Assembly (NCBI GenBank): GCA_011620445.1
Contig: WOZB01000003.1
Span: 1-10,885, forward strand
Origin: Anaerolineaceae bacterium
GTDB lineage: Bacteria > Chloroflexota > Anaerolineae > Anaerolineales > Anaerolineaceae
DNA: 10,885 bases
Direction: 5' to 3'
In this document: positions 1 to 6,116 of the stretch, piece after piece
Position numbering within the stretch: the first letter of the stretch is position 1
How the letters are laid out: each line of letters opens with the position of its first letter
Notes under the pieces: generated by a model
Database searches by the model: none
Told to the model about the DNA's origin: nothing
Seen by the model: only the letters and a program-made list of their open reading frames with translations
Made by a program: the position numbers and the translations under genes

Positions 1-564
1 ACCCGTTGCAGAATTGTTAATGTAATCGCAAGAATCATTATGAATTGAGAGCAGTAAACCCGCCCGGAAGTCTTCGAGACGCGAGTCAAATTCATCCAGC
101 AGGACTGTTTCGTAACCCAAGTCTTCCAACTTCTGTTGTACGTAGGTCGCGATGGTGGAGTTAACCTGTAGTTCTGTCAGTCCGTCTGAACACACTGCAC
201 CGGGATCATCTCCGTTGCCCCGATGACCTACCACGATGCCTACCCGTGAAAGAGGGAAGTTAGCCGGCATTTGGGTATCGCCGTTCAGGTTATTGCCCAT
301 GGAACTTGAACTGATGGCATCAATCATTTTTCCGGTTGCCGATGTAGCAGCTGAGCCGCCAGGCATCCAAAGGGTAAATAAAGTAGCCACAATGATGGCA
401 GATCCAATCACGATTTGAAGCGCTTGCAAAGTCACATTTTTGCGGTGTGTTGGCTTCATCGGAACAGATTTACCGGTTGGGTCGTAGTTCCTCACCGGTT
501 CATAGTTCGGTTCAAAGGAAGCGTAATCCCGGCCATTATTACTGGCTTTTGTTCTGTCGCTCAT
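1..564 (-). CDS. Membrane-anchored N-acetylmuramoyl-L-alanine amidase (Amidase_3), C-terminus outside window
   Basis: This zinc amidase would cleave the bond between N-acetylmuramic acid and L-alanine in peptidoglycan, during wall remodelling or cell separation. Translating the minus strand from the ATG at 562-564 gives 188 residues without a stop up to the window edge. Residues 1-43 are polar and end in Lys/Arg/His, so they probably lie in the cytoplasm. Residues 44-66 form one hydrophobic segment, probably an uncleaved anchor. A Ser/Gly-rich linker follows to about residue 105. The catalytic domain begins with VVGHRGNGDDPGA, a variant of the usual GHGG-DPGA motif, supplying His114. Glu131 (LTE) and His175 (LLSIHND) match the second and third zinc ligands. 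The catalytic Glu near the C-terminus is beyond the window. No strong Shine-Dalgarno sequence precedes the ATG (a short AGG only). The family is clear; the exact substrate and the role of the cytoplasmic head are not. Confidence 0.85.
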   Translation of the reverse strand, partial: MSDRTKASNNGRDYASFEPNYEPVRNYDPTGKSVPMKPTHRKNVTLQALQIVIGSAIIVATLFTLWMPGGSAATSATGKMIDAISSSSMGNNLNGDTQMPANFPLSRVGIVVGHRGNGDDPGAVCSDGLTELQVNSTIATYVQQKLEDLGYETVLLDEFDSRLEDFRAGLLLSIHNDSCDYINNSATG

Positions 565-571
565 CGGCCTA

Positions 572-599
572 ATAATACAACACTTTGAGGTCGATGCAA
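572..599 (-). promoter_or_regulatory. Putative promoter of the amidase gene
   Basis: On the minus strand, TTGCAT (594-599) and TATTAT (572-577) are separated by 16 bases, close to the sigma-70-type consensus. The predicted transcription start falls about at the ATG (564), so the message would have almost no leader. This rests on consensus matching only. Confidence 0.35.
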
Positions 600-612
600 A
601 ATTTAAACCTGC

Positions 613-640
613 TTACAAAGGTTCCCGAATTTGGTAAAAT
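613..640 (+). promoter_or_regulatory. Putative promoter of the AMMECR1 gene
   Basis: TAAAAT at 635-640 is a 5/6 match to the -10 consensus. TTACAA at 613-618 is a weak -35 with a 16-base spacer. A Shine-Dalgarno sequence, AGAGGTGG (648-655), sits just before the ATG at 659. The -35 lies about 13 bases from the -35 of the opposing amidase promoter, so the two would be back to back. Confidence 0.35.
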
Positions 641-658
641 CTCCTCCAGAGGTGGATT

Positions 659-1234
659 ATGGAGACTGAAAAATTAAGCACGGAAGACCGGGATATCCTT
701 CTGAAGGTCGCTCGCCAAAGCATTGAGCGGGCTGTCCGCGGGGAGCCGAAATTAACCCTAAGTGTTAAGGATTATTCAGCTCTGCTGCAGCGTAATGGCG
801 CCAGTTTTGTCACTCTTACTCTCAACGGCCGCTTGCGCGGCTGCATAGGAACATTGCAAGCCTACCAGGCTCTGGTTTTGGATGTGCGGGAACATGCCAT
901 CCTGGCCGCCTTGGAAGACCCTCGTTTTCCGCCGGTCGCTGAAAGGGAATTGGCAGCTATCAAGATCGAGATTTCACGCCTGACCGAACCAAAACCACTC
1001 TCTTACCAGACTCCTCAAGACCTTCTACAAGGTTTGCACCCTGGAACAGATGGTGTTGTCCTTCGCCTTGGCTATCGTTCAGCCACTTACTTGCCCCAGG
1101 TTTGGGATCAAATTCCGGACCCGGCAGATTTCTTGAGTGAACTTTGCTTAAAGATGGGTACCTCAGCCGATACCTGGAAAAAGCAAAAATTGGAAGTCAG
1201 CACTTACCAGGTTGAAGAATTCAGCGAAAAATAG
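659..1234 (+). CDS. AMMECR1 domain protein (AmmeMemoRadiSam system protein A-like)
   Basis: This is a 191-residue single-domain AMMECR1 protein. The family hallmark LRGCIG is at residues 59-64, including the invariant Cys62. A second conserved block near residues 140-170 reads YLPQVWDQIPDPADFLSELC followed by a Lys. Length and layout match free-standing bacterial and archaeal AMMECR1 proteins, and no signal peptide or membrane segment is seen. In many prokaryotes this domain occurs with a Memo-family protein and a radical SAM enzyme, a trio named AmmeMemoRadiSam. The biochemical role is not established; the conserved Cys and its surrounding pocket suggest a catalytic or binding function. Neither partner is in this window. 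The ATG is supported by the Shine-Dalgarno sequence AGAGGTGG. The gene stands alone: divergent from the amidase and convergent with the DUF4013 gene. No terminator of its own is evident before the hairpin at 1279-1297. Confidence 0.9.
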   Translation: METEKLSTEDRDILLKVARQSIERAVRGEPKLTLSVKDYSALLQRNGASFVTLTLNGRLRGCIGTLQAYQALVLDVREHAILAALEDPRFPPVAERELAAIKIEISRLTEPKPLSYQTPQDLLQGLHPGTDGVVLRLGYRSATYLPQVWDQIPDPADFLSELCLKMGTSADTWKKQKLEVSTYQVEEFSEK

Positions 1235-1273
1235 CCTTCTGCAGCGTCTCAAATTCTGAATCATATTGGGTAT

Positions 1274-1297
1274 AAAAAGCGCTGGTACAGCCAGCGC
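1274..1297 (-). terminator. Rho-independent terminator of the dcd-to-DUF4013 gene run
   Basis: A perfect 7-bp stem (GCGCTGG 1279-1285, CCAGCGC 1291-1297) has a 5-base loop. Read on the minus strand it is followed at once by five T residues (complement of 1274-1278). This is the right orientation and distance (30 bases) to end transcription after the DUF4013 stop codon. On the plus strand no T-run follows the stem, so it would end the AMMECR1 transcript poorly. Confidence 0.8.
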
Positions 1298-1327
1298 AAA
1301 ATTGACATTTTAATAAAGACCTATAAG

Positions 1328-2173
1328 CTACGGCTTAGGTATCGCTTGATCCTCTGGCAGCTCACCAGGCCGTTCTAGGGTTTCCTGCGGTGCAGGCGGG
1401 ACTGCGTCATAAGGCTGGTGGTCGTCCACCGGTGTATTCGATTGGTCTGGTATGGCAGGGGTTTGGTAATAGAGGCTGGAATAAGGCTGGCTGTAAGGTG
1501 GTTGTGGAGCATAGTTTACTGCAGTAGCCCGGTAAGGTCCGCCCTGGGTTGACACGGAGTAAGCCTGGCCTATCAAGTGGCTCACCATCAAGCCTGCGTA
1601 AGTACCGGTGATCAAAGTACCAATGAAGAAGAGAATGCTGCCCATTGGTGCAATCAAAGCTGCCAACAGCCCTCCAGCCAGTACGAGAAGCCATTCAGTA
1701 ATGTTTTTGGAAAACATCTTCGTAATCTTGGAAATAGCCAAGCCTGAAGAAATCGTCTCCTCCATGGCAAAATGAGCTTGCGCTACTGGCATGAGCAGCC
1801 ATAAGAATACAAAGTAAACAAGAATGGTTCCACCACAAAGGATACTCCATAGGATCGCTAACACTGGAGTGCTTTGATTGTTGCTGCTTATCGAAAATGG
1901 AATAATCACCAGTCCGATCAGCAGAAACAACGGAATTGCATAGATCAGCATGACCACGAACCATTTGAAACCCCTGGCCAGATCCTTCCCAAAATCTAAT
2001 TGTGGCAGCGGCAATGCTTCGCGGTTTGCGACATTGCGGATAAGATGGAGCATGTACCCGGCTATGACTAGGGGCCCAATAATCGGAATGATGCTGCACA
2101 ATACTGGCAGGATAAGCTTGGATAACCAGTCAGGATCCGTAAATATGTAAGTGAACGACTTGGGAAAATTCAT
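1328..2173 (-). CDS. DUF4013 domain membrane protein
   Basis: This 281-residue integral membrane protein has an N-terminus (FTYIFTDPDWLSKLILPVL) that matches the start of the DUF4013 family, whose function is unknown. Hydrophobic segments lie at about residues 18-48 (probably a hairpin), 70-96, 104-132 and 158-205. A motif rich in Leu/Pro before segment 2 (LPLPQLDFGKDLARGFK) is also typical. The last ~75 residues form a soluble tail rich in Pro, Tyr and Gln, ending acidic and Pro-rich, and probably disordered. A strong Shine-Dalgarno sequence GGAGGCG sits before the ATG. The gene lies 49 bases downstream of the second cyclic-di-AMP receptor homologue with no terminator between. It is therefore probably the last gene of that transcript, which ends at the hairpin 1274-1297. 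A link to cyclic-di-AMP is only suggested by position. Confidence 0.8.
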   Translation of the reverse strand: MNFPKSFTYIFTDPDWLSKLILPVLCSIIPIIGPLVIAGYMLHLIRNVANREALPLPQLDFGKDLARGFKWFVVMLIYAIPLFLLIGLVIIPFSISSNNQSTPVLAILWSILCGGTILVYFVFLWLLMPVAQAHFAMEETISSGLAISKITKMFSKNITEWLLVLAGGLLAALIAPMGSILFFIGTLITGTYAGLMVSHLIGQAYSVSTQGGPYRATAVNYAPQPPYSQPYSSLYYQTPAIPDQSNTPVDDHQPYDAVPPAPQETLERPGELPEDQAIPKP

Positions 2174-2222
2174 TTATCGCCTCCGAATCATCAGCAAAAT
2201 CTGGAATACCTGGTAAGTTGCC

Positions 2223-2489
2223 CTAAACTTGGACGAACTCTTTAACATCGACCACAAAAACAGTAGCTTTGTGCTCTTTGGGATCTTTTGGCTGATTTGT
2301 ATTTTCGCGCAGGATTTCAATTGCCCTTGGAATGCGGATTTCATCAGTCCCGATCAAGAGCGTACTTCTGCCAGAGCGTAAAAAACTGCCCGTTGAGGCG
2401 ATGCAAGTCACCCTGAAACTTTCCTGGGTCAGATGGTCGGACACATTTTCAGTATCCTGGTCATTGATGATGGCAATGATAAGTTTCAT
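2223..2489 (-). CDS. PII-like cyclic-di-AMP receptor family protein (DarA/PstA-like, short form)
   Basis: The 88-residue product begins MKLIIAIINDQD and carries the signature IASTGSFLRSGRSTLLIG, very like the ligand-binding loop of DarA/PstA (PF06153), a PII-like trimer that binds cyclic-di-AMP. It ends in the family's final beta-strand (ATVFVVDVKEFVQV). Family members are usually about 109 residues. This one is some 20 shorter because the large loop before the last strand is reduced to about a dozen charged residues, and the usual VGGATVF turn has become HKATVF. Two adjacent ATG codons exist. AGGAG (2495-2499) is 5 bases from the second (2487-2489) and only 2 from the first (2490-2492), so the second was chosen; using the first adds one Met. 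The start overlaps the stop of the upstream paralogue (TGATG), implying coupled translation. The family call is firm; ligand binding is inferred from the retained loop. Confidence 0.88.
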   Translation of the reverse strand: MKLIIAIINDQDTENVSDHLTQESFRVTCIASTGSFLRSGRSTLLIGTDEIRIPRAIEILRENTNQPKDPKEHKATVFVVDVKEFVQV

Positions 2490-2830
2490 CATATCTCCTG
2501 GTAATCATCTAACTCGATTGAAAATGCTTTGACCCCTCCAACGACAGACTCGACGGCCATGGGAACCAGAATAGGGCCATTTTCGAGTGGCGTCGCGATA
2601 AAAGTCACTCGTTTTTTTGCTGCATCCAGCAAGAGTTGGTAGACTTGATCTTCTTTATCAGGCGCGCAAGCAATAATAAAAGTTACATTCTTCTCGCGCA
2701 AAAAACCCCCGACACTCGGAAGTCTGGAATATGTCAGATTTTTCTCATCCAATTCGAAACAGACCAGATCGCTATCCAGGGCCTGGACGACTGCGATAAT
2801 CATGACCGCTTTTCGGTTTTCTTCAGCCAA
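2489..2830 (-). CDS. Second PII-like cyclic-di-AMP receptor family protein, divergent, TTG start
   Basis: The 113-residue product has the same fold signature as its neighbour: an AVVQALDSD strand, then LPSVGGFLREKNVTFIIA in place of the DarA loop. Its C-terminal part keeps the long loop and the VVGGVKAFSIEL strand. The ligand-binding loop differs from the consensus: Thr-Gly is replaced by Val-Gly, Gly-Asn by Lys-Asn, and the final Ile-Gly by Ala-Cys. It may therefore bind cyclic-di-AMP with altered affinity, bind something else, or act as a partner subunit. Translation starts at TTG (2828-2830), five bases after a perfect AGGAGG. The first ATG lies nine codons inside and lacks such a site. 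The gene is 54 bases downstream of the YcgN-type gene. A TAAAAT on the minus strand in that gap (2858-2863) could be a -10 element, but no good -35 accompanies it. Confidence 0.8.
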   Translation of the reverse strand: MAEENRKAVMIIAVVQALDSDLVCFELDEKNLTYSRLPSVGGFLREKNVTFIIACAPDKEDQVYQLLLDAAKKRVTFIATPLENGPILVPMAVESVVGGVKAFSIELDDYQEI

Positions 2831-2835
2831 GGACG

Positions 2836-2841
2836 CCTCCT
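2836..2841 (-). promoter_or_regulatory. Shine-Dalgarno AGGAGG fixing the TTG start
   Basis: A perfect AGGAGG on the minus strand lies 5 bases before the TTG at 2828-2830. No comparable site precedes the next in-frame ATG, so this decides the start of the divergent receptor homologue. Confidence 0.75.
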
Positions 2842-2884
2842 TTTTACTTCACTATTGATTTTACCTGAAAACAGTTTGTCTGGT

Positions 2885-3325
2885 TCAGTTAAACCAATCC
2901 ACTACCATGTCTTCCAGGTCTTGGAGGTCTACGTCATCTTCACTGACAACTTTATTCTTTACCGAATTGCCAGTTTTGAGCGTGCTGGCTGGGTTGCCAG
3001 TTCTGAGCGGATGCCACCATGGCAAATCGCGTCCATTTGCAACCAGGCGGTAAGCACAGGTGCTTGGAAGCCAATTGGCCTCACGCGCCAGCTTGGGGGT
3101 CACATAGATGCAGTCGGGCACATTCTCATGCCTGTGTAAATAATCGGTGCAGCGGCAAGTTTGCATATCCATAAATCGGCAGACAACGTTGGTAAAGCGG
3201 ACCTTGGACTCGCCTTCTTCAGTCAGCTTGTATAGGCAGCACTTGGAGCACCCGTCGCAAAGTGCTTCCCACTCTTCCGGGGGGATTGCTTCCAACGTTT
3301 TGTTTTTCCAAAAATCTTTTTCCAT
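2885..3325 (-). CDS. YcgN/UPF0260 family cysteine-cluster protein
   Basis: The 146-residue protein closely resembles E. coli YcgN along most of its length. The N-terminus (FWKNKTLEAI...EWEALCDGCSKCC) and the later blocks FTNVVCR, TCRCTDY, VPDCI and WLPSTCAYR all match. Nine cysteines are present, at residues 23, 26, 29, 30, 49, 57, 59, 72 and 90. They form the CxxCxxCC and CxC groups that place it with the CxxCxxCC / Fe-S cluster-binding type proteins. Cofactor and reaction are not established. The part after about residue 113 is weakly conserved and acidic. It is a cytosolic protein with no membrane segment. The start lies one base after the stop of the upstream NTPase gene with no good Shine-Dalgarno sequence, so translation is probably coupled. 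In E. coli the gene is not linked to nucleotide enzymes, so its place here may or may not be functional. Confidence 0.9.
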   Translation of the reverse strand: MEKDFWKNKTLEAIPPEEWEALCDGCSKCCLYKLTEEGESKVRFTNVVCRFMDMQTCRCTDYLHRHENVPDCIYVTPKLAREANWLPSTCAYRLVANGRDLPWWHPLRTGNPASTLKTGNSVKNKVVSEDDVDLQDLEDMVVDWFN

Positions 3326-3326
3326 C

Positions 3327-3866
3327 TCAATTATCCGTGTAAAGTCCTGGATTCCGGAATGGAATTAAGGCTAACATGACCGCTTCAAGATAAAGGGAAG
3401 TGCGAGTAAATATATCCTTGGTCAGCAACCCTACTGAACCGTTTAATTGTTTGGAATTTTTTCTTTGGTAAAAAAGATCATCAGCGTCTCCCAGCTCCAT
3501 GCCCCCTGCCACCAAACGGCTGATTTCGTCTGGCAATTCGTGGGTGGCTGTGCGGCACTTGCCGCGGCCTTCGATACCGATGATGTAAATCCAGGCGAAA
3601 GTGCTAAGCCGGCCTTCATAGGCCTCCGCACCGCCTTCAAGCCCCGCCCAGAAATCAGCTTCTGGCCTGGCTAAACGCGCAGCTTCAGCGCGATTCTTTG
3701 CTCCAAGCAAAGTTTCAGCATCTGTCAAGGGTTGGTCAGATACCCCTGAAACCACGGTCACAGAGGAAAATACGAATTCCCTTTCTGGAAACATGCGTTC
3801 GAAACCGAGGCGCACAGCTTCCAGCTTGACAGGATTCTTTGAGGATACGATTACATTTTCAGACAT
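3327..3866 (-). CDS. yjjX: Inosine/xanthosine triphosphatase (YjjX/DUF84 family)
   Basis: This house-cleaning enzyme would hydrolyse ITP and XTP to their diphosphates, preventing deaminated purines from entering nucleic acids. The 179-residue product matches E. coli YjjX (170 residues) throughout. It has the phosphate-binding start VSSKNPVKLEAV, a central SGVSDQPLTDAET, ADFWAGLEGG at the substrate pocket, and a C-terminal GSVGLLT...TRTSLYLEAVMLAL ending in PFRNPGLY. The open reading frame extends 24 codons further upstream (to 3938), but that part overlaps dcd and matches nothing in the family. The ATG at 3864-3866 overlaps the dcd stop as TGATG, the usual sign of coupling, so it was taken as the start. 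The neighbouring dcd also acts on nucleotides, which fits a nucleotide-pool operon. Confidence 0.9.
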   Translation of the reverse strand: MSENVIVSSKNPVKLEAVRLGFERMFPEREFVFSSVTVVSGVSDQPLTDAETLLGAKNRAEAARLARPEADFWAGLEGGAEAYEGRLSTFAWIYIIGIEGRGKCRTATHELPDEISRLVAGGMELGDADDLFYQRKNSKQLNGSVGLLTKDIFTRTSLYLEAVMLALIPFRNPGLYTDN

Positions 3867-4420
3867 CAGAGTTTTGGCAGCTCGATCGACTTTTGGTATT
3901 GGTATTTGCCCTTCTTTTGGGCATAGGTTACTTCGCACTGTTCATCGCCCTCAAAGAAAAGCACCTGAGCTATGCCTTCATTAGAATAAATCTTGGCCGG
4001 AAGCGGTGTGGTGTTGGAGATTTCGAGGGTTACAAAGCCTTCCCACTCTGGCTCGAAAGGGGTCACATTGACAATAATCCCGCAACGGGCATAAGTGGAT
4101 TTGCCTAAACAAATGGTCAGCACGTTTTTAGGGATGCGAAAATATTCGACTGTACGCGCCAGGGCAAAGGAGTTCGGAGGAATTACACAGATCTCACCTG
4201 TGAAATCCACCATTGAACGGGGATCAAAATTTTTCGGATCCACTACCGCCGAATAAACATTTGTAAAAATTTTGTATTCATTGGCTACACGAATGTCATA
4301 ACCATAAGAAGAAGTGCCGTAAGAGATGACCCCGTTGCGCACCTGGCCTTCTTCAAAAGGTTCAATCATTTTTTGTTCCAACGCCATCCTGCGGATCCAA
4401 CCATCAGATTTGAGTCCCAT
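3866..4420 (-). CDS. dcd: dCTP deaminase
   Basis: The enzyme deaminates dCTP to dUTP, which dUTPase and thymidylate synthase then use to make dTTP. It works as a cytosolic homotrimer. The 184-residue length is typical. Visible motifs are SSYGYDIR (37-44), GKSTYARCG (106-114, with Ser108 and Arg112 matching the E. coli Ser111 and Arg115) and [12 protein letters not shown], where Glu133 is the equivalent of catalytic Glu138. The C-terminal [16 protein letters not shown] and the closing GKYQYQ are also standard for the family. The loop between Arg112 and Glu133 is two residues shorter than in E. coli, as in the FEPEW-containing branch of the family. A GGAG site (4427-4430) precedes the ATG by six bases. 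It is the first gene of the tight minus-strand run, 61 bases downstream of ftcD. A dUTPase is not seen in the window. Confidence 0.96.
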   Translation of the reverse strand: MGLKSDGWIRRMALEQKMIEPFEEGQVRNGVISYGTSSYGYDIRVANEYKIFTNVYSAVVDPKNFDPRSMVDFTGEICVIPPNSFALARTVEYFRIPKNVLTICLGKSTYARCGIIVNVTPFEPEWEGFVTLEISNTTPLPAKIYSNEGIAQVLFFEGDEQCEVTYAQKKGKYQYQKSIELPKL

Positions 4421-4442
4421 TTTTTACTCCATTACATGAATT

Positions 4443-4461
4443 GACCGGTCATAAGCCGGTC
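4443..4461. repeat. Inverted repeat between ftcD and dcd
   Basis: GACCGG (4443-4448) and CCGGTC (4456-4461) form a perfect 6-bp inverted repeat with a 7-base centre. No T-run follows on the minus strand, so it is not a standard terminator. It lies 23 bases upstream of the dcd start, just after a minus-strand TAGAAT (4472-4477) that could be a -10. It could be an operator, a leader hairpin or a weak pause site; the data do not decide. Confidence 0.4.
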
Positions 4462-4481
4462 TGGGTGTAAATTCTACCAAA

Positions 4482-6020
4482 TCACATGCCGCTACGCGTG
4501 TGGATAATTAGATTTGCTTTCTCAAGGAGGTCCGCGGCTTGAACGGACAATGCATTTAATTGGCCCAGCATTTCGGCCGGTTCGGTTTCATGCTCAATCC
4601 CAAGTAAGTTAATCCTGACGTTCATCGCTGCTGCCTCGAAGGCAGCTTTGCCAAGGTTAACCCCAGCACCGGCGTCAGAGATGGCATTTACATTGCCGAT
4701 CTCTGTCATGCGCATGGCCATCTGCATCACCTCGACGCATTTGCCAGCATTTTCCAAAGGCACGTATGCCGCGTGCAAAGTGGCTTTTCGAATGGCAGCC
4801 TGCCGCTTTGCTTGTTGGTCTTCTGTATCCTTGGGCAGCCTGCGCGCTTTCAGAATGCCGTCAAATGATTCTGCATCCAATGCAACTGCTGCCATCAGTT
4901 CCTTGCGCAAGACCTCACTTTTTTCGATTATCTGCCAGCATTCAGGCTCAACTTCCACATATTTTGCCCGCCCCACCGTCAGCCTTGCAACCATGACTGT
5001 TAACGCCGCGGCTAATGCACCGGCATGAGCCGCGGCGGACCCGCCACCCGGTGCGGGGGTTCCCTCGGCTACTGCTTCAATGAAGCTGTCTTTCGCCAGG
5101 TCACCTTGCCCGGATGAAGTAGCTTCACCTGTGAAGAGTTTGTTTTCCAGGATTTGATCGTGATCAAAAGCGTCCAGCTGCAGATAGTATTGGGCTGCAT
5201 TACTAAGAGCTTGTTCAGGAATAAGGCCCACAAGTTCAGAGTGATGGATGCCTGTGCCGTAGCGTTGGGCTTCACGGCGCACAAATTCAGTTACCTGGGC
5301 CATCGGTGATTGTTTGAAATTGGTCAGGTTCATGGAAACCTGTGCCAACCCATTTACCAACACACCCATCGCTTTGACATAACGGAACCCGCCTGAGGAA
5401 TTACGTACACGTCTGGCAATTTTTTCCGCGATGCTGACATCGCTGGTTGTCAGGTAAATGTTATAAGCAATCAGTGGCTGCCGTGCCCCAATAACTGTTG
5501 CTCCAGCCGTGCCTAAGGCTTTTGGGCCAAGATCTGGCTCGCGGTATGGGTCTATGGCAATTACTTCCTTGAGGCCTTCAAATCCGCCTTTCCGAATATC
5601 TTCCAGGTTTCTTCGGTCCTGCCGCAGAGCTGCATCCTCGTAGAAGTAAACAGGAATGGCCAATTCTTCAGAAACGCGTTTACCAAGCCGTTTGGCCATC
5701 TCCACACATTCCGTCATGGTCACTCCGGAAATTGGCACAAAAGGCACTACGTCTGTCGCCCCAATACGGGGGTGCTCGCCTTGATGCTGATTGAGATCGA
5801 TGATCTCAGCCGCTTTCGCGATTCCCCGATAAGCGGCTTCTTCGACCGCCAAGGGTTCGCCTATAAAGGTCAGCACAGTGCGATTATGGTCCGTGTCGGA
5901 ATGGGTATCCAAAATTCGGATACCTTCCACACTAGCCACAGCATCTACTATTTGCCTAACCACCTCCGGCCTGCGAGCATCCGAAAAATTGGGGATACAT
6001 TCTACGATTTTTCCTGGCAT
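4482..6020 (-). CDS. ftcD: Bifunctional glutamate formimidoyltransferase / formimidoyl-THF cyclodeaminase
   Basis: The first domain transfers the formimino group of N-formimino-L-glutamate (from histidine breakdown) to tetrahydrofolate. The second cyclises it to 5,10-methenyl-THF, releasing ammonia. The 512-residue product carries both. Residues 1 to about 297 are the formiminotransferase, starting with IVECIPNFSDAR and carrying HPRIGATDVVPFVP, where His83 corresponds to the catalytic His82 of the mammalian enzyme. Residues from about 310 on are the cyclodeaminase, marked by EGTPAPGGGSAAAHAGALAA and a helical C-terminus. Mammalian FTCD (541 residues) has the same order; many bacteria encode the domains separately. 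An upstream in-frame TTG (6053) would add 11 residues but lies before the TATAAT at 6043-6048. The ATG at 6020 has AGGAG five bases before it and leads straight into the conserved strand. No hut genes are next to it, so it may mainly supply one-carbon units or work with a distant pathway. Confidence 0.93.
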   Translation of the reverse strand: MPGKIVECIPNFSDARRPEVVRQIVDAVASVEGIRILDTHSDTDHNRTVLTFIGEPLAVEEAAYRGIAKAAEIIDLNQHQGEHPRIGATDVVPFVPISGVTMTECVEMAKRLGKRVSEELAIPVYFYEDAALRQDRRNLEDIRKGGFEGLKEVIAIDPYREPDLGPKALGTAGATVIGARQPLIAYNIYLTTSDVSIAEKIARRVRNSSGGFRYVKAMGVLVNGLAQVSMNLTNFKQSPMAQVTEFVRREAQRYGTGIHHSELVGLIPEQALSNAAQYYLQLDAFDHDQILENKLFTGEATSSGQGDLAKDSFIEAVAEGTPAPGGGSAAAHAGALAAALTVMVARLTVGRAKYVEVEPECWQIIEKSEVLRKELMAAVALDAESFDGILKARRLPKDTEDQQAKRQAAIRKATLHAAYVPLENAGKCVEVMQMAMRMTEIGNVNAISDAGAGVNLGKAAFEAAAMNVRINLLGIEHETEPAEMLGQLNALSVQAADLLEKANLIIHTRSGM

Positions 6021-6042
6021 GGTCTCTCCTTTGACTTTCCTT

Positions 6043-6048
6043 ATTATA
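6043..6048 (-). promoter_or_regulatory. Putative -10 element of ftcD
   Basis: A perfect TATAAT lies on the minus strand 22 bases upstream of the ftcD ATG at 6020. No convincing -35 is seen at 16-18 bases. If used, transcription would start near 6036, which excludes the upstream TTG at 6053 as a start codon. Confidence 0.4.
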
Positions 6049-6104
6049 TCCAAGCTATCCTTGCCTAAGGCTCTCCTTTAGCGTCCTTGAGACCAAAAAA
6101 AGAT

Positions 6105-6110
6105 TAGAAT
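6105..6110 (+). promoter_or_regulatory. Putative -10 element giving a leaderless transcript
   Basis: TAGAAT (5/6 match to consensus) ends six bases before the ATG at 6117. No Shine-Dalgarno sequence is visible. A start site at the normal distance would fall on or next to the A of the ATG, so the message may be leaderless. No -35 match is found at 16-18 bases, which keeps confidence low. Confidence 0.3.
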
Positions 6111-6116
6111 TGACTT

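Noticed and set aside
236..418. A 60-codon plus-strand open frame inside the amidase gene.
   Set aside because: The minus strand encodes recognisable Amidase_3 motifs with zinc ligands in this stretch; the plus-strand frame is a shadow.
2636..3139. A 167-codon plus-strand open frame across the cyclic-di-AMP receptor and YcgN genes.
   Set aside because: It overlaps two recognised genes on the other strand, spans their intergenic gap and has no ribosome site or family motif.
3867..3938. Upstream extension of the inosine/xanthosine triphosphatase by 24 codons.
   Set aside because: It lies inside dcd, matches nothing in the family, and the TGATG junction supports the ATG at 3864-3866.
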